Assembly: GCA_018434355.1 (NCBI GenBank) | Contig: JAHDPL010000013.1 | Coordinates: forward strand, 1-44,394 | Source of the DNA: Sporomusaceae bacterium | GTDB lineage: Bacteria; Bacillota; Negativicutes; UBA1444 | Length of the DNA stretch: 44,394 nt | Direction: 5' to 3' | Shown: one piece after another, positions 16,619-25,041 of the stretch | How positions within the stretch are numbered: position 1 is the stretch's first letter | Layout of the letters: each line of letters opens with the position of its first letter | Position numbers and translations under genes: made by a program | Notes under the pieces: generated by a model | Told to the model about the DNA's origin: nothing | Seen by the model: only the letters and a program-made list of their open reading frames with translations | The model's database searches: none

Positions 16619-16707
16619 TATCTTGATATTATTATATTGGATATTCACAAAGAAAATCCTGCCAGTTAAGATAGAAGAAATCAAAACAATCGGAAAGGCG
16701 GATGCGC

Positions 16708-17403
16708 ATGATCGCCAATGCTGTGGAATTCCGCACCGGGGTCCGTGATACGTTGCCCTTGATGCTGGGGGTGTTTCCCTTTGGTCTCGCATATGGGATA
16801 TTTGCCCAGTCGGTCGGACTCACGCCGGGAGAAACCATTTTAATGTCGTTGACTGTATTCGCCGGTGCGGCTCAGTTCATCAGTTTACCGATGTTTGCCG
16901 CCGGTGCTGGCTGGCTGATGATCAGCCTGACTGCTTTGCTGATCAATCTGCGGCATTTGCTGATGGGAGCCTCGTTGGTCCCTTACATGGAAAAACTGTC
17001 GCTGCCATGGAAAGCGTTTCTCTGCTTCGGGATGGCGGATGAAACGTATGCGGTAGCCATCAGCCGGGCTCAGGCCGTAGGCTATAGCAGAGACTATCAT
17101 TTCGGCTGCAACGCCACCGGCTATGTCACCTGGGCGGTTTCGACCGTGCTCGGCGTCGTTCTGGGCAGCCACATCAGCGACCCGTTGGCCTGGGGACTCG
17201 ATTTTGCGATGCCGGCGACCTTTTTGGCTTTGCTGATTCCCCGACTGACTGACAAAACCAGCATGGCCGTCTGTCTGGTGGCGGCAGTGACAAGCGTGGC
17301 GGTAGCGCTATTGATTCCCGGCAAGTGGTATATCATTGTGGCCTGCCTGACGGCGGTCGTGGCGGGAGCTTTGTTGGAAGGAGAGGAATCGGATGCGGCT
17401 TGA
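16708..17403 (+). CDS. azlC: AzlC-family amino acid exporter, large subunit
   Basis: 231 residues. Matches AzlC: RTGVRDTLPLMLGVFPFGLAYG at the start, FAGAAQFISLPM, LINLRHLLMGASL and the internal ADETYAV segment. Forms a membrane complex with AzlD that exports branched-chain or related amino acids. ATG 16708 is preferred because GGAAAGG lies 9 bases upstream; ATG 16702 is too close. Divergent from the MocR gene and overlapping azlD by 11 bases. The coupled aminotransferase suggests control of a specific amino acid pool. Confidence 0.92.
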   Translation: MIANAVEFRTGVRDTLPLMLGVFPFGLAYGIFAQSVGLTPGETILMSLTVFAGAAQFISLPMFAAGAGWLMISLTALLINLRHLLMGASLVPYMEKLSLPWKAFLCFGMADETYAVAISRAQAVGYSRDYHFGCNATGYVTWAVSTVLGVVLGSHISDPLAWGLDFAMPATFLALLIPRLTDKTSMAVCLVAAVTSVAVALLIPGKWYIIVACLTAVVAGALLEGEESDAA

Positions 17404-17722
17404 GGTGGTTTTGACGATTTTGTGCATGGCGGCGGCAACCTATTTTACCCGTTTTGCCAGTCCATTGCTGCTGGACCGGACAGGGGTTCCCCGCTGGATG
17501 GTACGCCTGCTCAAGCATGTGCCGACTGCGATGCTGGCGGCGCTGATCGCTCCGGCCCTGCTGGCGCCGCAGGGATATCTGCAGATCGGGCCGGGCAATC
17601 ATTATCTGCTGGCAGGTGCAGTGGCCGCCTTTATGGCATGGCGACGCCAACCGCCGGCGGTGACGATGGGGTCCGGCATGGCAGTGATGTTGCTGCTAAG
17701 AATGGGAGGGTTGCCGATATGA
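17393..17722 (+). CDS. azlD: AzlD-family amino acid exporter, small subunit
   Basis: 109 residues with four hydrophobic stretches. AATYFTRFASPLLL near the N-terminus and VPTAMLAALIAPALL in the middle are typical of AzlD. Partner of AzlC. ATG 17393 has GGAGAGGA 5 bases upstream. The stop overlaps the start of the aminotransferase (ATGA). Confidence 0.9.
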   Translation: MRLEVVLTILCMAAATYFTRFASPLLLDRTGVPRWMVRLLKHVPTAMLAALIAPALLAPQGYLQIGPGNHYLLAGAVAAFMAWRRQPPAVTMGSGMAVMLLLRMGGLPI

Positions 17723-18906
17723 GGATGACATTTGCCAAGCGGATTGATTCACTTCGTGCGTCGGATATTCGTGAGATTCTGAAGATCACCCAGCGGGCCG
17801 AAGTCATTTCATTTGCCGGCGGCCTGCCTGCGCCGGAATTATTTCCGGTGGCAGAAATGAAGGAAATATCGCGGCTACTGATGGAAGAATCAGGTCGGGT
17901 GGCGCTGCAGTATTCGACGACCGAGGGCTATGAGCCGCTGCGACAAAAAATTGCCGCCAGGATCGGTTGCAAATTTCACACGCAGGCCAGCGCCGAAGAA
18001 GTGATGATTACTTCGGGTTCGCAACAAGCGCTGGATTTTACTGGGAAACTGTTTTTGGACACAGGAGATGTAGTTCTTTGCGAGAGTCCGACCTATCTGG
18101 CGGCGATTAGCGCGTTTCGGGCTTATCAACCGGAGTTCATCGCTGTACCGACCGATGACGACGGTATGATTATTGAGGAACTGGGACGGATATTGGCAAC
18201 AACCGGCAATGTGAAACTGGTTTATGTCATCCCCGATTTTCAGAATCCAACCGGGCGAACCTGGTCGCTGGACCGTCGCCGGCGTTTCATTGAAACAGTC
18301 AGTCGCTACGGGGTGGCGGTTTTGGAGGACAATCCCTATGGTGAACTTCGGTTTGAAGGGGAGATATTGCCTTCGATCAAGTCGATGGATTATGAAGGAT
18401 TGGTTATCGGCACCGGCACGTTTTCCAAGACGTTTTGCCCCGGCATGCGGATTGGTTGGCTGGTGGCAGCGCCGCCGGTGATTGAAAAATATGTGTTGAT
18501 CAAGCAAGGGGCCGACTTGTGCACTTCCATGCGGAACCAGATGGAAATCGACTTGTTTATGGACCGATTTGATTTTGAAGGTAATTTGGTGAGATTGACA
18601 GAACTATACCGGCAGCGGCGCAATGCGATGGTGGCGGCTCTGGAAACGATGATGCCGGCGGGAGTCAGTTTTACCCGACCGCAAGGCGGGTTATTCCTGT
18701 GGGTCACGTTGCCGGAACGAATCAAAGCAATCGAACTGCTAAAGCGATGTCTGGAACAGAACGTGGCGTTTGTGCCGGGCGATTCATTCTTTCCAAACGG
18801 CGGGGTGGAAAACACCTTGCGGCTCAACTATTCGAACATGCCGGAAGATCGAATCCGCGAAGGCGTTGCACGACTGGCGGCGGCGATCCGTTCGATGGAT
18901 TCGTAG
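17719..18906 (+). CDS. PLP-dependent aminotransferase, class I (2-aminoadipate/aromatic or branched-chain type)
   Basis: 395 residues, no HTH domain. VISFAGGLPAPELFP, LQYSTTEGYEPLR, SGSQQALD, PDFQNPTGRTW and the PLP lysine in GTGTFSKTFCPGMRIGW place it in the LysN/MocR-type aminotransferase group (fold type I). It probably moves the amino group of the amino acid exported by AzlCD or sensed by the MocR protein; the substrate is unknown. ATG 17719 has GGGAGGG 8 bases upstream; the frame is open far upstream but that part is azlD sequence. Ends before the terminator at 18935. Confidence 0.92.
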   Translation: MRMTFAKRIDSLRASDIREILKITQRAEVISFAGGLPAPELFPVAEMKEISRLLMEESGRVALQYSTTEGYEPLRQKIAARIGCKFHTQASAEEVMITSGSQQALDFTGKLFLDTGDVVLCESPTYLAAISAFRAYQPEFIAVPTDDDGMIIEELGRILATTGNVKLVYVIPDFQNPTGRTWSLDRRRRFIETVSRYGVAVLEDNPYGELRFEGEILPSIKSMDYEGLVIGTGTFSKTFCPGMRIGWLVAAPPVIEKYVLIKQGADLCTSMRNQMEIDLFMDRFDFEGNLVRLTELYRQRRNAMVAALETMMPAGVSFTRPQGGLFLWVTLPERIKAIELLKRCLEQNVAFVPGDSFFPNGGVENTLRLNYSNMPEDRIREGVARLAAAIRSMDS

Positions 18907-18934
18907 CGCAAGATAAAAGCAAACGGACGCAAGA

Positions 18935-18969
18935 AAAGGGCGCATCGTGAAAATCACGATGCGCCCTTT
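18935..18969. terminator. Intrinsic terminator, bidirectional
   Basis: Perfect 15-bp stem (GGGCGCATCGTG and its complement, flanked by AAA and TTT) with a 5-base loop. Ends the azlCD-aminotransferase operon and, in the other direction, the 51-residue gene that stops at 18982. Confidence 0.9.
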
Positions 18970-18981
18970 AATGAACGAAAA

Positions 18982-19137
18982 TTAGCAGTAAGTTTCGACG
19001 TATTGTTCGGTCAGGCTTTCGAGGGTGGCTTTGATTTCGTTGATTGCCTGCTCGGACAGAGAATACTGATTCAGGTCTTCGCTGTGCGCCAGAGCGGCCA
19101 GCTTGCTGATTCGGGCCAGAAGTAAGCTTTTTTCCAT
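18982..19137 (-). CDS. Small 51-residue protein of unknown function
   Basis: Starts MEKSLLLARISKLAALAHSE and ends LTEQYVETYC; acidic, predicted mostly helical, no membrane segment, one Cys as the last residue. Support for being real: GAGGT 8 bases before the ATG at 19137, no overlap with another gene, its own intrinsic terminator right after the stop, and codon use like the neighbours. Not recognised. Could be a small regulatory or sporulation-type protein, but that is a guess. Confidence 0.7.
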   Translation of the reverse strand: MEKSLLLARISKLAALAHSEDLNQYSLSEQAINEIKATLESLTEQYVETYC

Positions 19138-19443
19138 TGAATTTACACCTCTTAATTAATAATAATTATAATGAATTGTGAACGATGTTGTTATCTTAGC
19201 AGCCTGCGAAAATAAAAGCTATAGCAAAATCAATAGACGAAATAGCAAGTGTGTTTGCTGTTTTATGACAACGATACGAAAATGCGAAAGCTGTCGGCAC
19301 TCGTTGTAATAATGGCCGAAATGTTACACATATAAATTTTTGAAGGTGGATCATTTGTAAAAAGTGCAAAAGTGCAAATTTTTTTTTTGCAACACGCAAC
19401 GACGCAATGGCGAAAAATTAAGACTATTCGGCAGTGGCCGGCA
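19138..19443. other. AT-rich intergenic region without a gene
   Basis: Holds the divergent leader of the 51-residue gene, a doubled AAAAGTGCAAAAGTGC motif (about 19356-19373) and a run of ten T near 19380 flanked by GCAAA and TTTGC, which could fold or bind a protein. Short frames on the minus strand here lack ribosome sites. The dctP control elements follow to the right. Confidence 0.5.
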
Positions 19444-19453
19444 ATGTATACAT
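19444..19453. promoter_or_regulatory. Palindrome upstream of the dctP promoter
   Basis: ATGTATACAT is a perfect 10-bp palindrome ending 21 bases before the -35. TGTA-TACA fits the yGTM/KACr core of FadR-type GntR regulators, which often control TRAP genes. No GntR-FCD gene is in the window, so the match is only suggestive. Confidence 0.3.
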
Positions 19454-19474
19454 GCGTTGTGTGGTTTACAGAGC

Positions 19475-19503
19475 TAGACATGGGATGCGGATTGGCATAG
19501 AAT
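19475..19503 (+). promoter_or_regulatory. Sigma-70-type promoter of the TRAP operon
   Basis: TAGACA (19475-19480) and TAGAAT (19498-19503) are separated by 17 bases, each five of six matches to consensus. About 67 bases before the dctP start. Confidence 0.65.
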
Positions 19504-19570
19504 AATGTACAGGGTTGTCGTGCCCAAAACCTTGTTTGTTTATCAAGCAAAAAGTGTAGGAGGTTTGTTC

Positions 19571-20623
19571 ATGAATTGGTGCAAAAAAAACGGACTATTA
19601 GCTCTTGTACTCTCCAGCATGCTCGTGCTCGCTCTCGTAGTCGCAGGTTGCGGCGGCGGCAGTAAACCGGCCGAACCGGCAAAAAAAGATGCTCCTCCTG
19701 TAAAATGGGTCGCTAACTCCGTGTGGCCGCCGAACAATCATCAAAGCGTTGGTCTGGTCGAATTTGCCAAGCGGGTCAAAGATGCAACCAAGGGTAAAGT
19801 TGAGATGACGGTTCAAGTCGGCGGCGCGCTGGGCTATAAAGGACCTGAGTTGCTGAAAGTCGTCCGCGACGGACTGGTGCCGGTATCAGACATGTTGACC
19901 AGCGGCGTGGCCGGTGACGAGCCCCTGTTCAATGTCGTTACCCTGCCGTTTTTGATTCAAAGTTTTGACGAAGGCAAAATCCTCAGTGATATTGCCCGTC
20001 CGCATTTTGAAAAAGTCGTCGAACAAAAGTGGGGCCAAAAGCTCCTCTATGTATCGCCTTGGCCTGCGGCCGGCGTTTGGTCCAAAAAGGAGATCAAATC
20101 GCTTGCTGACATGAAAGGGCTCAAAACCCGCACCTATGACAAAAACGGCGGACTGGTCATGCAGGCTGTCGGTGGAACGCCTTATCCCCTGCCGTTCAGT
20201 GAAGTGTATTCTTCATTGGCGACAGGTCTGATTGATTCGGTACTGACCTCGACACCGACCGCGGTCGATGCGAAGTTCTGGGAAGTTCTCAAATTCTATG
20301 CACCGGTCAATGTTACCATGGCAACCGATATTGTTACGGTTAACCTAAAGGAATTCAACAAACTGGACAAAGACACCCAGGCTGCATTGGTGAAACTTGG
20401 CAAAGACATGGAAGCCGAGATGTGGAAAAAAGTCGCTCAACTGGATAAAGACCAGGAAGCGATCAGCAACAAGAACGGCATCAAAACCGTGGCGCCTTCC
20501 AAAGAATTCCTCAATGAACTTTCTGTCGTGACCAAGGGTATCCGCGAAGATTGGCTGAAAACCGCTCCGCCGGAAGCCAAAACTATTATTGACGAGTTCA
20601 ATAAAAAGGTTGGTCGCAAGTAA
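19571..20623 (+). CDS. dctP: TRAP transporter substrate-binding lipoprotein (DctP family)
   Basis: 350 residues. Signal peptide with lipobox LVVAGC, so it is a lipid-anchored binding protein. The mature domain shows the DctP pattern: a KWVANSVWPPNNHQSVGLVEFAKRV start, VTLPFLIQS, the DMKGLKTRTYDKNG arm, and FSEVYSSLATGLIDSVLTS. Binds an organic acid for the DctQM permease. The ligand cannot be read from sequence, though the conserved Arg in KTRTY probably pairs with a carboxylate. ATG 19571 has AGGAGG 8 bases upstream. Confidence 0.94.
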   Translation: MNWCKKNGLLALVLSSMLVLALVVAGCGGGSKPAEPAKKDAPPVKWVANSVWPPNNHQSVGLVEFAKRVKDATKGKVEMTVQVGGALGYKGPELLKVVRDGLVPVSDMLTSGVAGDEPLFNVVTLPFLIQSFDEGKILSDIARPHFEKVVEQKWGQKLLYVSPWPAAGVWSKKEIKSLADMKGLKTRTYDKNGGLVMQAVGGTPYPLPFSEVYSSLATGLIDSVLTSTPTAVDAKFWEVLKFYAPVNVTMATDIVTVNLKEFNKLDKDTQAALVKLGKDMEAEMWKKVAQLDKDQEAISNKNGIKTVAPSKEFLNELSVVTKGIREDWLKTAPPEAKTIIDEFNKKVGRK

Positions 20624-20642
20624 TCTTTAAGTGGAAAATGGA

Positions 20643-20683
20643 GGAGCACGACGGGGTGCACATCTCGTCGTCTCCTTCTTTTT
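20643..20683 (+). terminator. Intercistronic hairpin with U-tract between dctP and dctQ
   Basis: AGGAG-C-ACGACG pairs with CGTCGT-CTCCT (one bulged C) around a 12-base loop, followed by TCTTTTT. Partial termination here would make more binding protein than permease, as is usual for such operons. Confidence 0.65.
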
Positions 20684-20731
20684 ATGTGAACCCTCGCATA
20701 TGCTTTAATCAGTCGGAAGGGAGCAGTTCTC

Positions 20732-21265
20732 ATGGAGAGTTTCGTTCGCCTGAGTGACCGTCTGTCGGTCGTTTGCGGTGTAGCGTCTGGCTTGCTGATG
20801 GTGTTTTCAACGCTGTTGGTAGCGGCTGAAATCGTGGCGCGGACCGCTTTTGACAAGACACTGTACATTACCGAAGAATATTCGGGATACTTGATGGCGG
20901 CGTTGACCTGTTTGGCGCTTGCTTACACATTGAAAGAAAAAAGTCATATCCGGATGACTTTCCTGCATACGGTAGCCAAAGGCCGGGCCAAAGTCTGGGT
21001 GGAGTTGATGGCGTTTGCTGTAGGATTTGCATTTTGCGCGCTGTTGACATATACCACGACGGATTTTTTCTGGGATGCCGTAGTCACGAAGAGTCGCTCA
21101 ATGCAGATATCCCAGACCTATTTGGCGATTCCTCAGTTCTTTATGCCGTTTGGCACTTTTGTTATGATGTTGCAGTTTGCTGCAGAATTTATGCGGGCAA
21201 TCATGTTGCTCCGTGCCGGTCGGGTGGATGAAGTGGAAGCCGAATCCAGCATGCTGGGCCGATAG
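20732..21265 (+). CDS. dctQ: TRAP transporter small permease (DctQ family)
   Basis: 177 residues, four membrane helices, e.g. GVASGLLMVFSTLLVAAEIVAR, and the cytoplasmic YITEEYSGYLMAALTCLALAYT typical of DctQ. It pairs with DctM in the membrane. ATG 20732 follows GGAAGGGAG. Twelve bases separate it from dctM. Confidence 0.92.
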   Translation: MESFVRLSDRLSVVCGVASGLLMVFSTLLVAAEIVARTAFDKTLYITEEYSGYLMAALTCLALAYTLKEKSHIRMTFLHTVAKGRAKVWVELMAFAVGFAFCALLTYTTTDFFWDAVVTKSRSMQISQTYLAIPQFFMPFGTFVMMLQFAAEFMRAIMLLRAGRVDEVEAESSMLGR

Positions 21266-21277
21266 GGAGGGAACGAC

Positions 21278-22579
21278 ATGGATTTATTTACGGTATCCAT
21301 TTCTTTGTTAGCTTGTCTGGCGGCGTTTTTGCTGGGTACGGTCTGGGTGGGAATATCTTTGTTCATGGTTGGACTGGTAGCTTTCTTCTTCTTTACCGGA
21401 AGCCCGACTCTGGCAATATTGTCAAACATCATGTGGAACAGCATCAGCGGTTCGACGATGTTGGCATTGCCCTTGTTTGTGCTGATGGGGGAGATTTTGT
21501 TCCGCAGCAAGATTTCGGAAAACCTATTTAACGGATTATCGCCCTGGATGGATCACCTGCCTGGCCGGCTGGTGCATGTAAATATCGTCGCCTGCACCTT
21601 GTTTGCGGCGGTAAGCGGTTCGTCAGCGGCTACCACGGCGACGGTTGGCAAAATAACGTTGCCGCAACTACTGAAGCGCAACTATGACCGCGGCTTGGTT
21701 CTGGGATCGCTGGCCGGTGCAGGCACGCTGGGATTCTTGATTCCGCCGAGCATGATGATGCTGGTGTATGGAATCTTGGCTGATGTCAGTATCGGCAAAC
21801 TGTTTATTGCCGGAATCATTCCCGGCCTGATTTTGGCAGCGGCGTTTAGCGGATTTGTTTTTTTGCGTTGCCTGATCAATCCGCAGTTGGCGCCGAAAAG
21901 CGACCTGGTTTACTCATGGACTGACCGGCTGAAAACCATTCCTCAGTTGTTACCGGTATTTTCGCTTATTATCATGGTGTTAGGCGCGATTTATCTGGGT
22001 TGGGCGACCCCGACGGAAGCGGCGGCGGTCGGCGTCATCGGTTCGTTGTTTTTCGCCTGGATATCCAAGAGCCTTGACTACGCGGTGTTTCGCGAAGCGC
22101 TGATGGGCTCGGTCAAAACCAGTTGCATGATCATGTGGATTGTCAGCGGCGCCTCATTTCTGTCGGTGGCCGTGGGCTATCTGGGAATTCCGGCGCAATT
22201 GACTGCGTTTATCGGCACGCTCGCCTTGTCCAAATATCTGCTGATTGCAATTCTGTCGGTTATGTATCTGGTGCTTGGCTGCTTGCTTGACGGATTTTCG
22301 ATGATCGTCATGAGCCTGCCGATTGCGTTGCCGCTGATCAAGGCGGCGGGATTTGACCCCTTGTGGTTCGGCATATATCTGGTGGTGATGATTGAGGTGG
22401 CTCAGATCACGCCGCCGGTTGGCTTTAACCTGTTTGTCATCAACGGGTTGGTGCATGATGATTTATTTACAATTGCCAAGTATGCTTTGCCTTCGTTTGG
22501 GATTATGATGCTGTTTGTCGCGCTGATTACGTTTTACCCTGACTTGGTGCTAATGATGCCGAAGTTGATGATCAAATAA
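21278..22579 (+). CDS. dctM: TRAP transporter large permease (DctM family)
   Basis: 433 residues with about twelve to thirteen helices. DctM landmarks: LALPLFVLMGEIL, GSSAATTATVGKITLPQL, GAGTLGFLIPPSMMM, ATPTEAAAVGVIGS and ITPPVGFNLFVINGL. Sodium-driven uptake of the ligand delivered by DctP. ATG 21278 has AGGGAGGG upstream. Followed by the terminator at 22612-22651. Confidence 0.96.
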   Translation: MDLFTVSISLLACLAAFLLGTVWVGISLFMVGLVAFFFFTGSPTLAILSNIMWNSISGSTMLALPLFVLMGEILFRSKISENLFNGLSPWMDHLPGRLVHVNIVACTLFAAVSGSSAATTATVGKITLPQLLKRNYDRGLVLGSLAGAGTLGFLIPPSMMMLVYGILADVSIGKLFIAGIIPGLILAAAFSGFVFLRCLINPQLAPKSDLVYSWTDRLKTIPQLLPVFSLIIMVLGAIYLGWATPTEAAAVGVIGSLFFAWISKSLDYAVFREALMGSVKTSCMIMWIVSGASFLSVAVGYLGIPAQLTAFIGTLALSKYLLIAILSVMYLVLGCLLDGFSMIVMSLPIALPLIKAAGFDPLWFGIYLVVMIEVAQITPPVGFNLFVINGLVHDDLFTIAKYALPSFGIMMLFVALITFYPDLVLMMPKLMIK

Positions 22580-22611
22580 GCGCAACAAGCAACGCCAGTG
22601 GTACGAAACTC

Positions 22612-22651
22612 AAAAAGCCTGCTGTTCCGTTGTGCGGAAAGCAGGCTTTTT
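22612..22651 (+). terminator. Intrinsic terminator of the TRAP operon
   Basis: AAAAAGCCTGCT pairs with AGCAGGCTTTTT, with an inner TTCCG/CGGAA stem, then T-rich sequence. Confidence 0.92.
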
Positions 22652-22703
22652 TATCCGGCATGGCGTATTTTATGACAGAGAAAATCGATGAAAGGGATGC
22701 GGC

Positions 22704-23036
22704 GTGAATATCCAGATTTTTGGCACGAAAAAATGTCGGGAGACACAGAAGACCGAACGCTACTTCAAGGAACGGCGGATTGCCTATCACTTTGTGGATT
22801 TGACCGAAAAAGGACTATCCAAAGGCGAACTGGAAAAAGTGAAAGCGGTGGTAGGAGTGGAGGCGCTGCTGAACCGGAGCGGCAAGGAGTATAACCGGCT
22901 CAACATGCAGTACATCGTGCATAACCGCGAAGAAATGATGCTGAAGCACCCAATGTTGCTCAATACGCCAATCGTGCGAAACGGGCTGCAGGCTACGGTT
23001 GGTTATTGCCCTGATATCTGGCGTGATTGGCAATGA
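22704..23036 (+). CDS. ArsC/Spx-family thioredoxin-fold protein
   Basis: 110 residues, standard for the ArsC/YffB/Spx group. IFGTKKCRETQKTERYFKER carries the single N-terminal Cys after GTKK, and the C-terminal TPIVRNG is the family cis-Pro segment. Likely a thiol reductase or disulfide regulator; true arsenate reductase activity is not shown because the Arg triad cannot be judged by eye. GTG 22704 follows AAAGGGA. The stop overlaps the next start. Confidence 0.88.
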   Translation: MNIQIFGTKKCRETQKTERYFKERRIAYHFVDLTEKGLSKGELEKVKAVVGVEALLNRSGKEYNRLNMQYIVHNREEMMLKHPMLLNTPIVRNGLQATVGYCPDIWRDWQ

Positions 23037-23317
23037 TGGCTGCGTTCACTTATCTGGTCGAGTGCGCCGATGGTTCATATTACGCCGGCTGGACGACTGA
23101 CTTGTCCGCCCGGCTTGCCGCGCATAATTCCGGCATCGGGGCGCGTTACACCCGCTCCCGGTTGCCGGTTCGGCTTGTGTATTGGCTGGAATTCGCCGAC
23201 AAGCAGGCGGCGATGCGGCAGGAAGCGGCAATCAAAAAAATGACCCGCGCACAAAAAAAGCAAATGGTTGAAATTTTCAAGTCTTCCGCAGGAGCGGCGA
23301 CAGGGCAGGGGGAGTAG
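23033..23317 (+). CDS. GIY-YIG nuclease family protein (UPF0213/YhbQ-like)
   Basis: 94 residues. TYLVECADGSYYAGWTTDL is the GIY-YIG core (Y..L...S-YYAGWT), followed by RLAAHNSGIGARYT, ARG-type residues and the late Glu in QEAAIKK. Small single-domain DNA-acting proteins of this type are linked to nucleic-acid repair. ATG 23033 overlaps the previous stop; ribosome site weak. Confidence 0.9.
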   Translation: MMAAFTYLVECADGSYYAGWTTDLSARLAAHNSGIGARYTRSRLPVRLVYWLEFADKQAAMRQEAAIKKMTRAQKKQMVEIFKSSAGAATGQGE

Positions 23318-23319
23318 TC

Positions 23320-25041
23320 ATGCATGGGGGGGCAGCAAAACCGGGCAGCATAATCTACGGCGTAAAAGACGTTCCGCCGATCGGCTCGGTTATTCCGCTG
23401 GTGATGCAGCATGTGGCGATGCTGTCGGTAGAATTGGTTTTTCCGGTGATCGTGGTTACGATGGCTGGTGGTACGGTCGAAATGGCAAGGGATGCCGTCA
23501 GTCTGATGATGATCGCGATGGGTATCGGTACGATTTTGCAGGCTTGGCGCAAGGGGCCGATTGGCTCGGGCTATTTTTGCGCGCATGAAACAGGGACGGC
23601 CTATTTCCCGGCGGTAATCGCAACGATTCAGGCAGGCGGAATCGGTCTGATGAGCGGGATGGTGCTGCTTTCCGGCGTACTGCAGATGTTGTTCAGCCGA
23701 TTGGTTCATCGGCTTCGCATCTTGTTTCCCTCGGAAATCATCGGTTTGATTATCGTCATGATGGCGTTTTCCTATATCGGATACGGCATGAAAGCTTTCT
23801 GGGGAGTAGGAGGCGAACATCACAAAGCGGTTCCGGCCACGCCGGAGGCAATCGCGGTGGGGTTCGTCACTTTGCTGGTGATTATTTCCCTCTATATCTG
23901 GGGTGGCAAACGCATGCGCGAGTATGCGATTTTGGCCGGAATGGCGGTCGGGTACGTTGGCGCCTGGTTTTTTGGCGTGATCGACAACGCGGCGATTGAA
24001 CGGGTTGCGGCAGCGCCGGTTTTTACTTTCCCTAATGTGCAGGGCGGTTGGTCGTTTGATCTGCGGTTTTTGCCGGCATTTGCGGTGGCGGCGTTATGCT
24101 CGAGCATCATTACGATCGGCAACATGTCCACCTGCCAAAAAGTCAATGAACTGGACTGGCGTCGCCTGGACCTGAAATCTGCCGGCAATGGCCTGTTCGC
24201 CGAAGGATTGGCGACGTCGGTCAGCGGAATGCTCGGGGCATTGCCGCAGACGACCAGTCCCGGCAGCGTCGGTTTGTCAGTCGCAACCGGCGCTACCAGC
24301 CGATACCTGGGATTTGCCGTCGGCGGAGTCTTGATTGCATTGTCTTTTTTTAGTCAGATCGCCACTTTCTTGGCGATCATGCCCAAGCCGGTAATCGGCG
24401 TGATTTTGCTTGTGGAAATCGCGTTTATTTTTCCAGCCGGTATGCAAGTATGCACTTCACGGATGCTCGATTTTCGCAAAATGTTTGTGCTCGGACTGGC
24501 AATCGCCTTTGGCATGGCTGTCGACATAGTGCCGGAAATGGGCAAGGCTTGGCCGGATTGGCTCGCCCAGTTGTTCAATTCACCGATTGCGCTTGCCTCG
24601 ATCACGGCGATTTTGTTGACCTTGCTGTTTCGTATCGGCATCGCCAGCCACCAGGTGATAGAGTTGGAACTGAAAGAGTTTCCCGCACGACTGGCGCAGT
24701 TTTTGGAAGAAAGCGGCGAGGCCTGGGGCGCGCGGCGGGAAGTAATCCACCGGATGCTGTTTTCGCTCGAAGAACTGTTTCAACTGCTGGAAGCGGAAAA
24801 ATTGGCCACAAGCCCGATAAAACTCGACATCAGTTTCGAAGAGTTCAACATGGAAGCGTTGGTTATTTATGAAGGTTTGCCGCCGGTGTTATCGCATATC
24901 CGACCGAGCGATGCCGAACTGATGGAAGAAGAAGGCGCCCTGGTCCAGTTGTCGGGATTCTTGGTGCGAAAATATGCGCGGAAAATCAAGATTGAAGAAA
25001 AGGACGGCAAATGCCAGATCCGGCTCGGTTTTGAGCATTAA
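23320..25041 (+). CDS. NCS2 xanthine/uracil permease with extra cytoplasmic C-terminal domain
   Basis: 573 residues; usual NCS2 permeases have about 430-460. Residues 1 to about 440 contain a 14-helix permease core with IPLVMQHVAMLS, the substrate-region FCAHETGTAYFPA and GALPQTTSPGSVGLSVATG. Residues from about 447 to 573 are soluble: RREVIHRMLFSLEELFQLL, YEGLPPVL and EEGALVQLSGFLVRKYA follow the order of N-, D- and G-boxes of GHKL/anti-sigma ATPases, but key Asn/Asp residues are lacking. Uptake of a purine or pyrimidine is inferred from the family. ATG 23320 has GGGGGAG upstream. Co-transcribed with the two small genes before it. Confidence 0.9.
   Translation: MHGGAAKPGSIIYGVKDVPPIGSVIPLVMQHVAMLSVELVFPVIVVTMAGGTVEMARDAVSLMMIAMGIGTILQAWRKGPIGSGYFCAHETGTAYFPAVIATIQAGGIGLMSGMVLLSGVLQMLFSRLVHRLRILFPSEIIGLIIVMMAFSYIGYGMKAFWGVGGEHHKAVPATPEAIAVGFVTLLVIISLYIWGGKRMREYAILAGMAVGYVGAWFFGVIDNAAIERVAAAPVFTFPNVQGGWSFDLRFLPAFAVAALCSSIITIGNMSTCQKVNELDWRRLDLKSAGNGLFAEGLATSVSGMLGALPQTTSPGSVGLSVATGATSRYLGFAVGGVLIALSFFSQIATFLAIMPKPVIGVILLVEIAFIFPAGMQVCTSRMLDFRKMFVLGLAIAFGMAVDIVPEMGKAWPDWLAQLFNSPIALASITAILLTLLFRIGIASHQVIELELKEFPARLAQFLEESGEAWGARREVIHRMLFSLEELFQLLEAEKLATSPIKLDISFEEFNMEALVIYEGLPPVLSHIRPSDAELMEEEGALVQLSGFLVRKYARKIKIEEKDGKCQIRLGFEH

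Noticed and set aside
19491-19507. Possible sigma-54 promoter (TTGGCA...) before dctP
   Set aside because: The -12 GC element is missing at the right spacing; the sigma-70 pair at 19475/19498 fits better.
19263-19550. Minus-strand frames in the dctP upstream region
   Set aside because: They overlap the promoter and palindrome, have no ribosome sites and no recognisable features.
23146-23823. 225-codon His-rich minus-strand frame over the GIY-YIG/NCS2 region
   Set aside because: Antisense to two recognised genes; composition typical of shadow frames.
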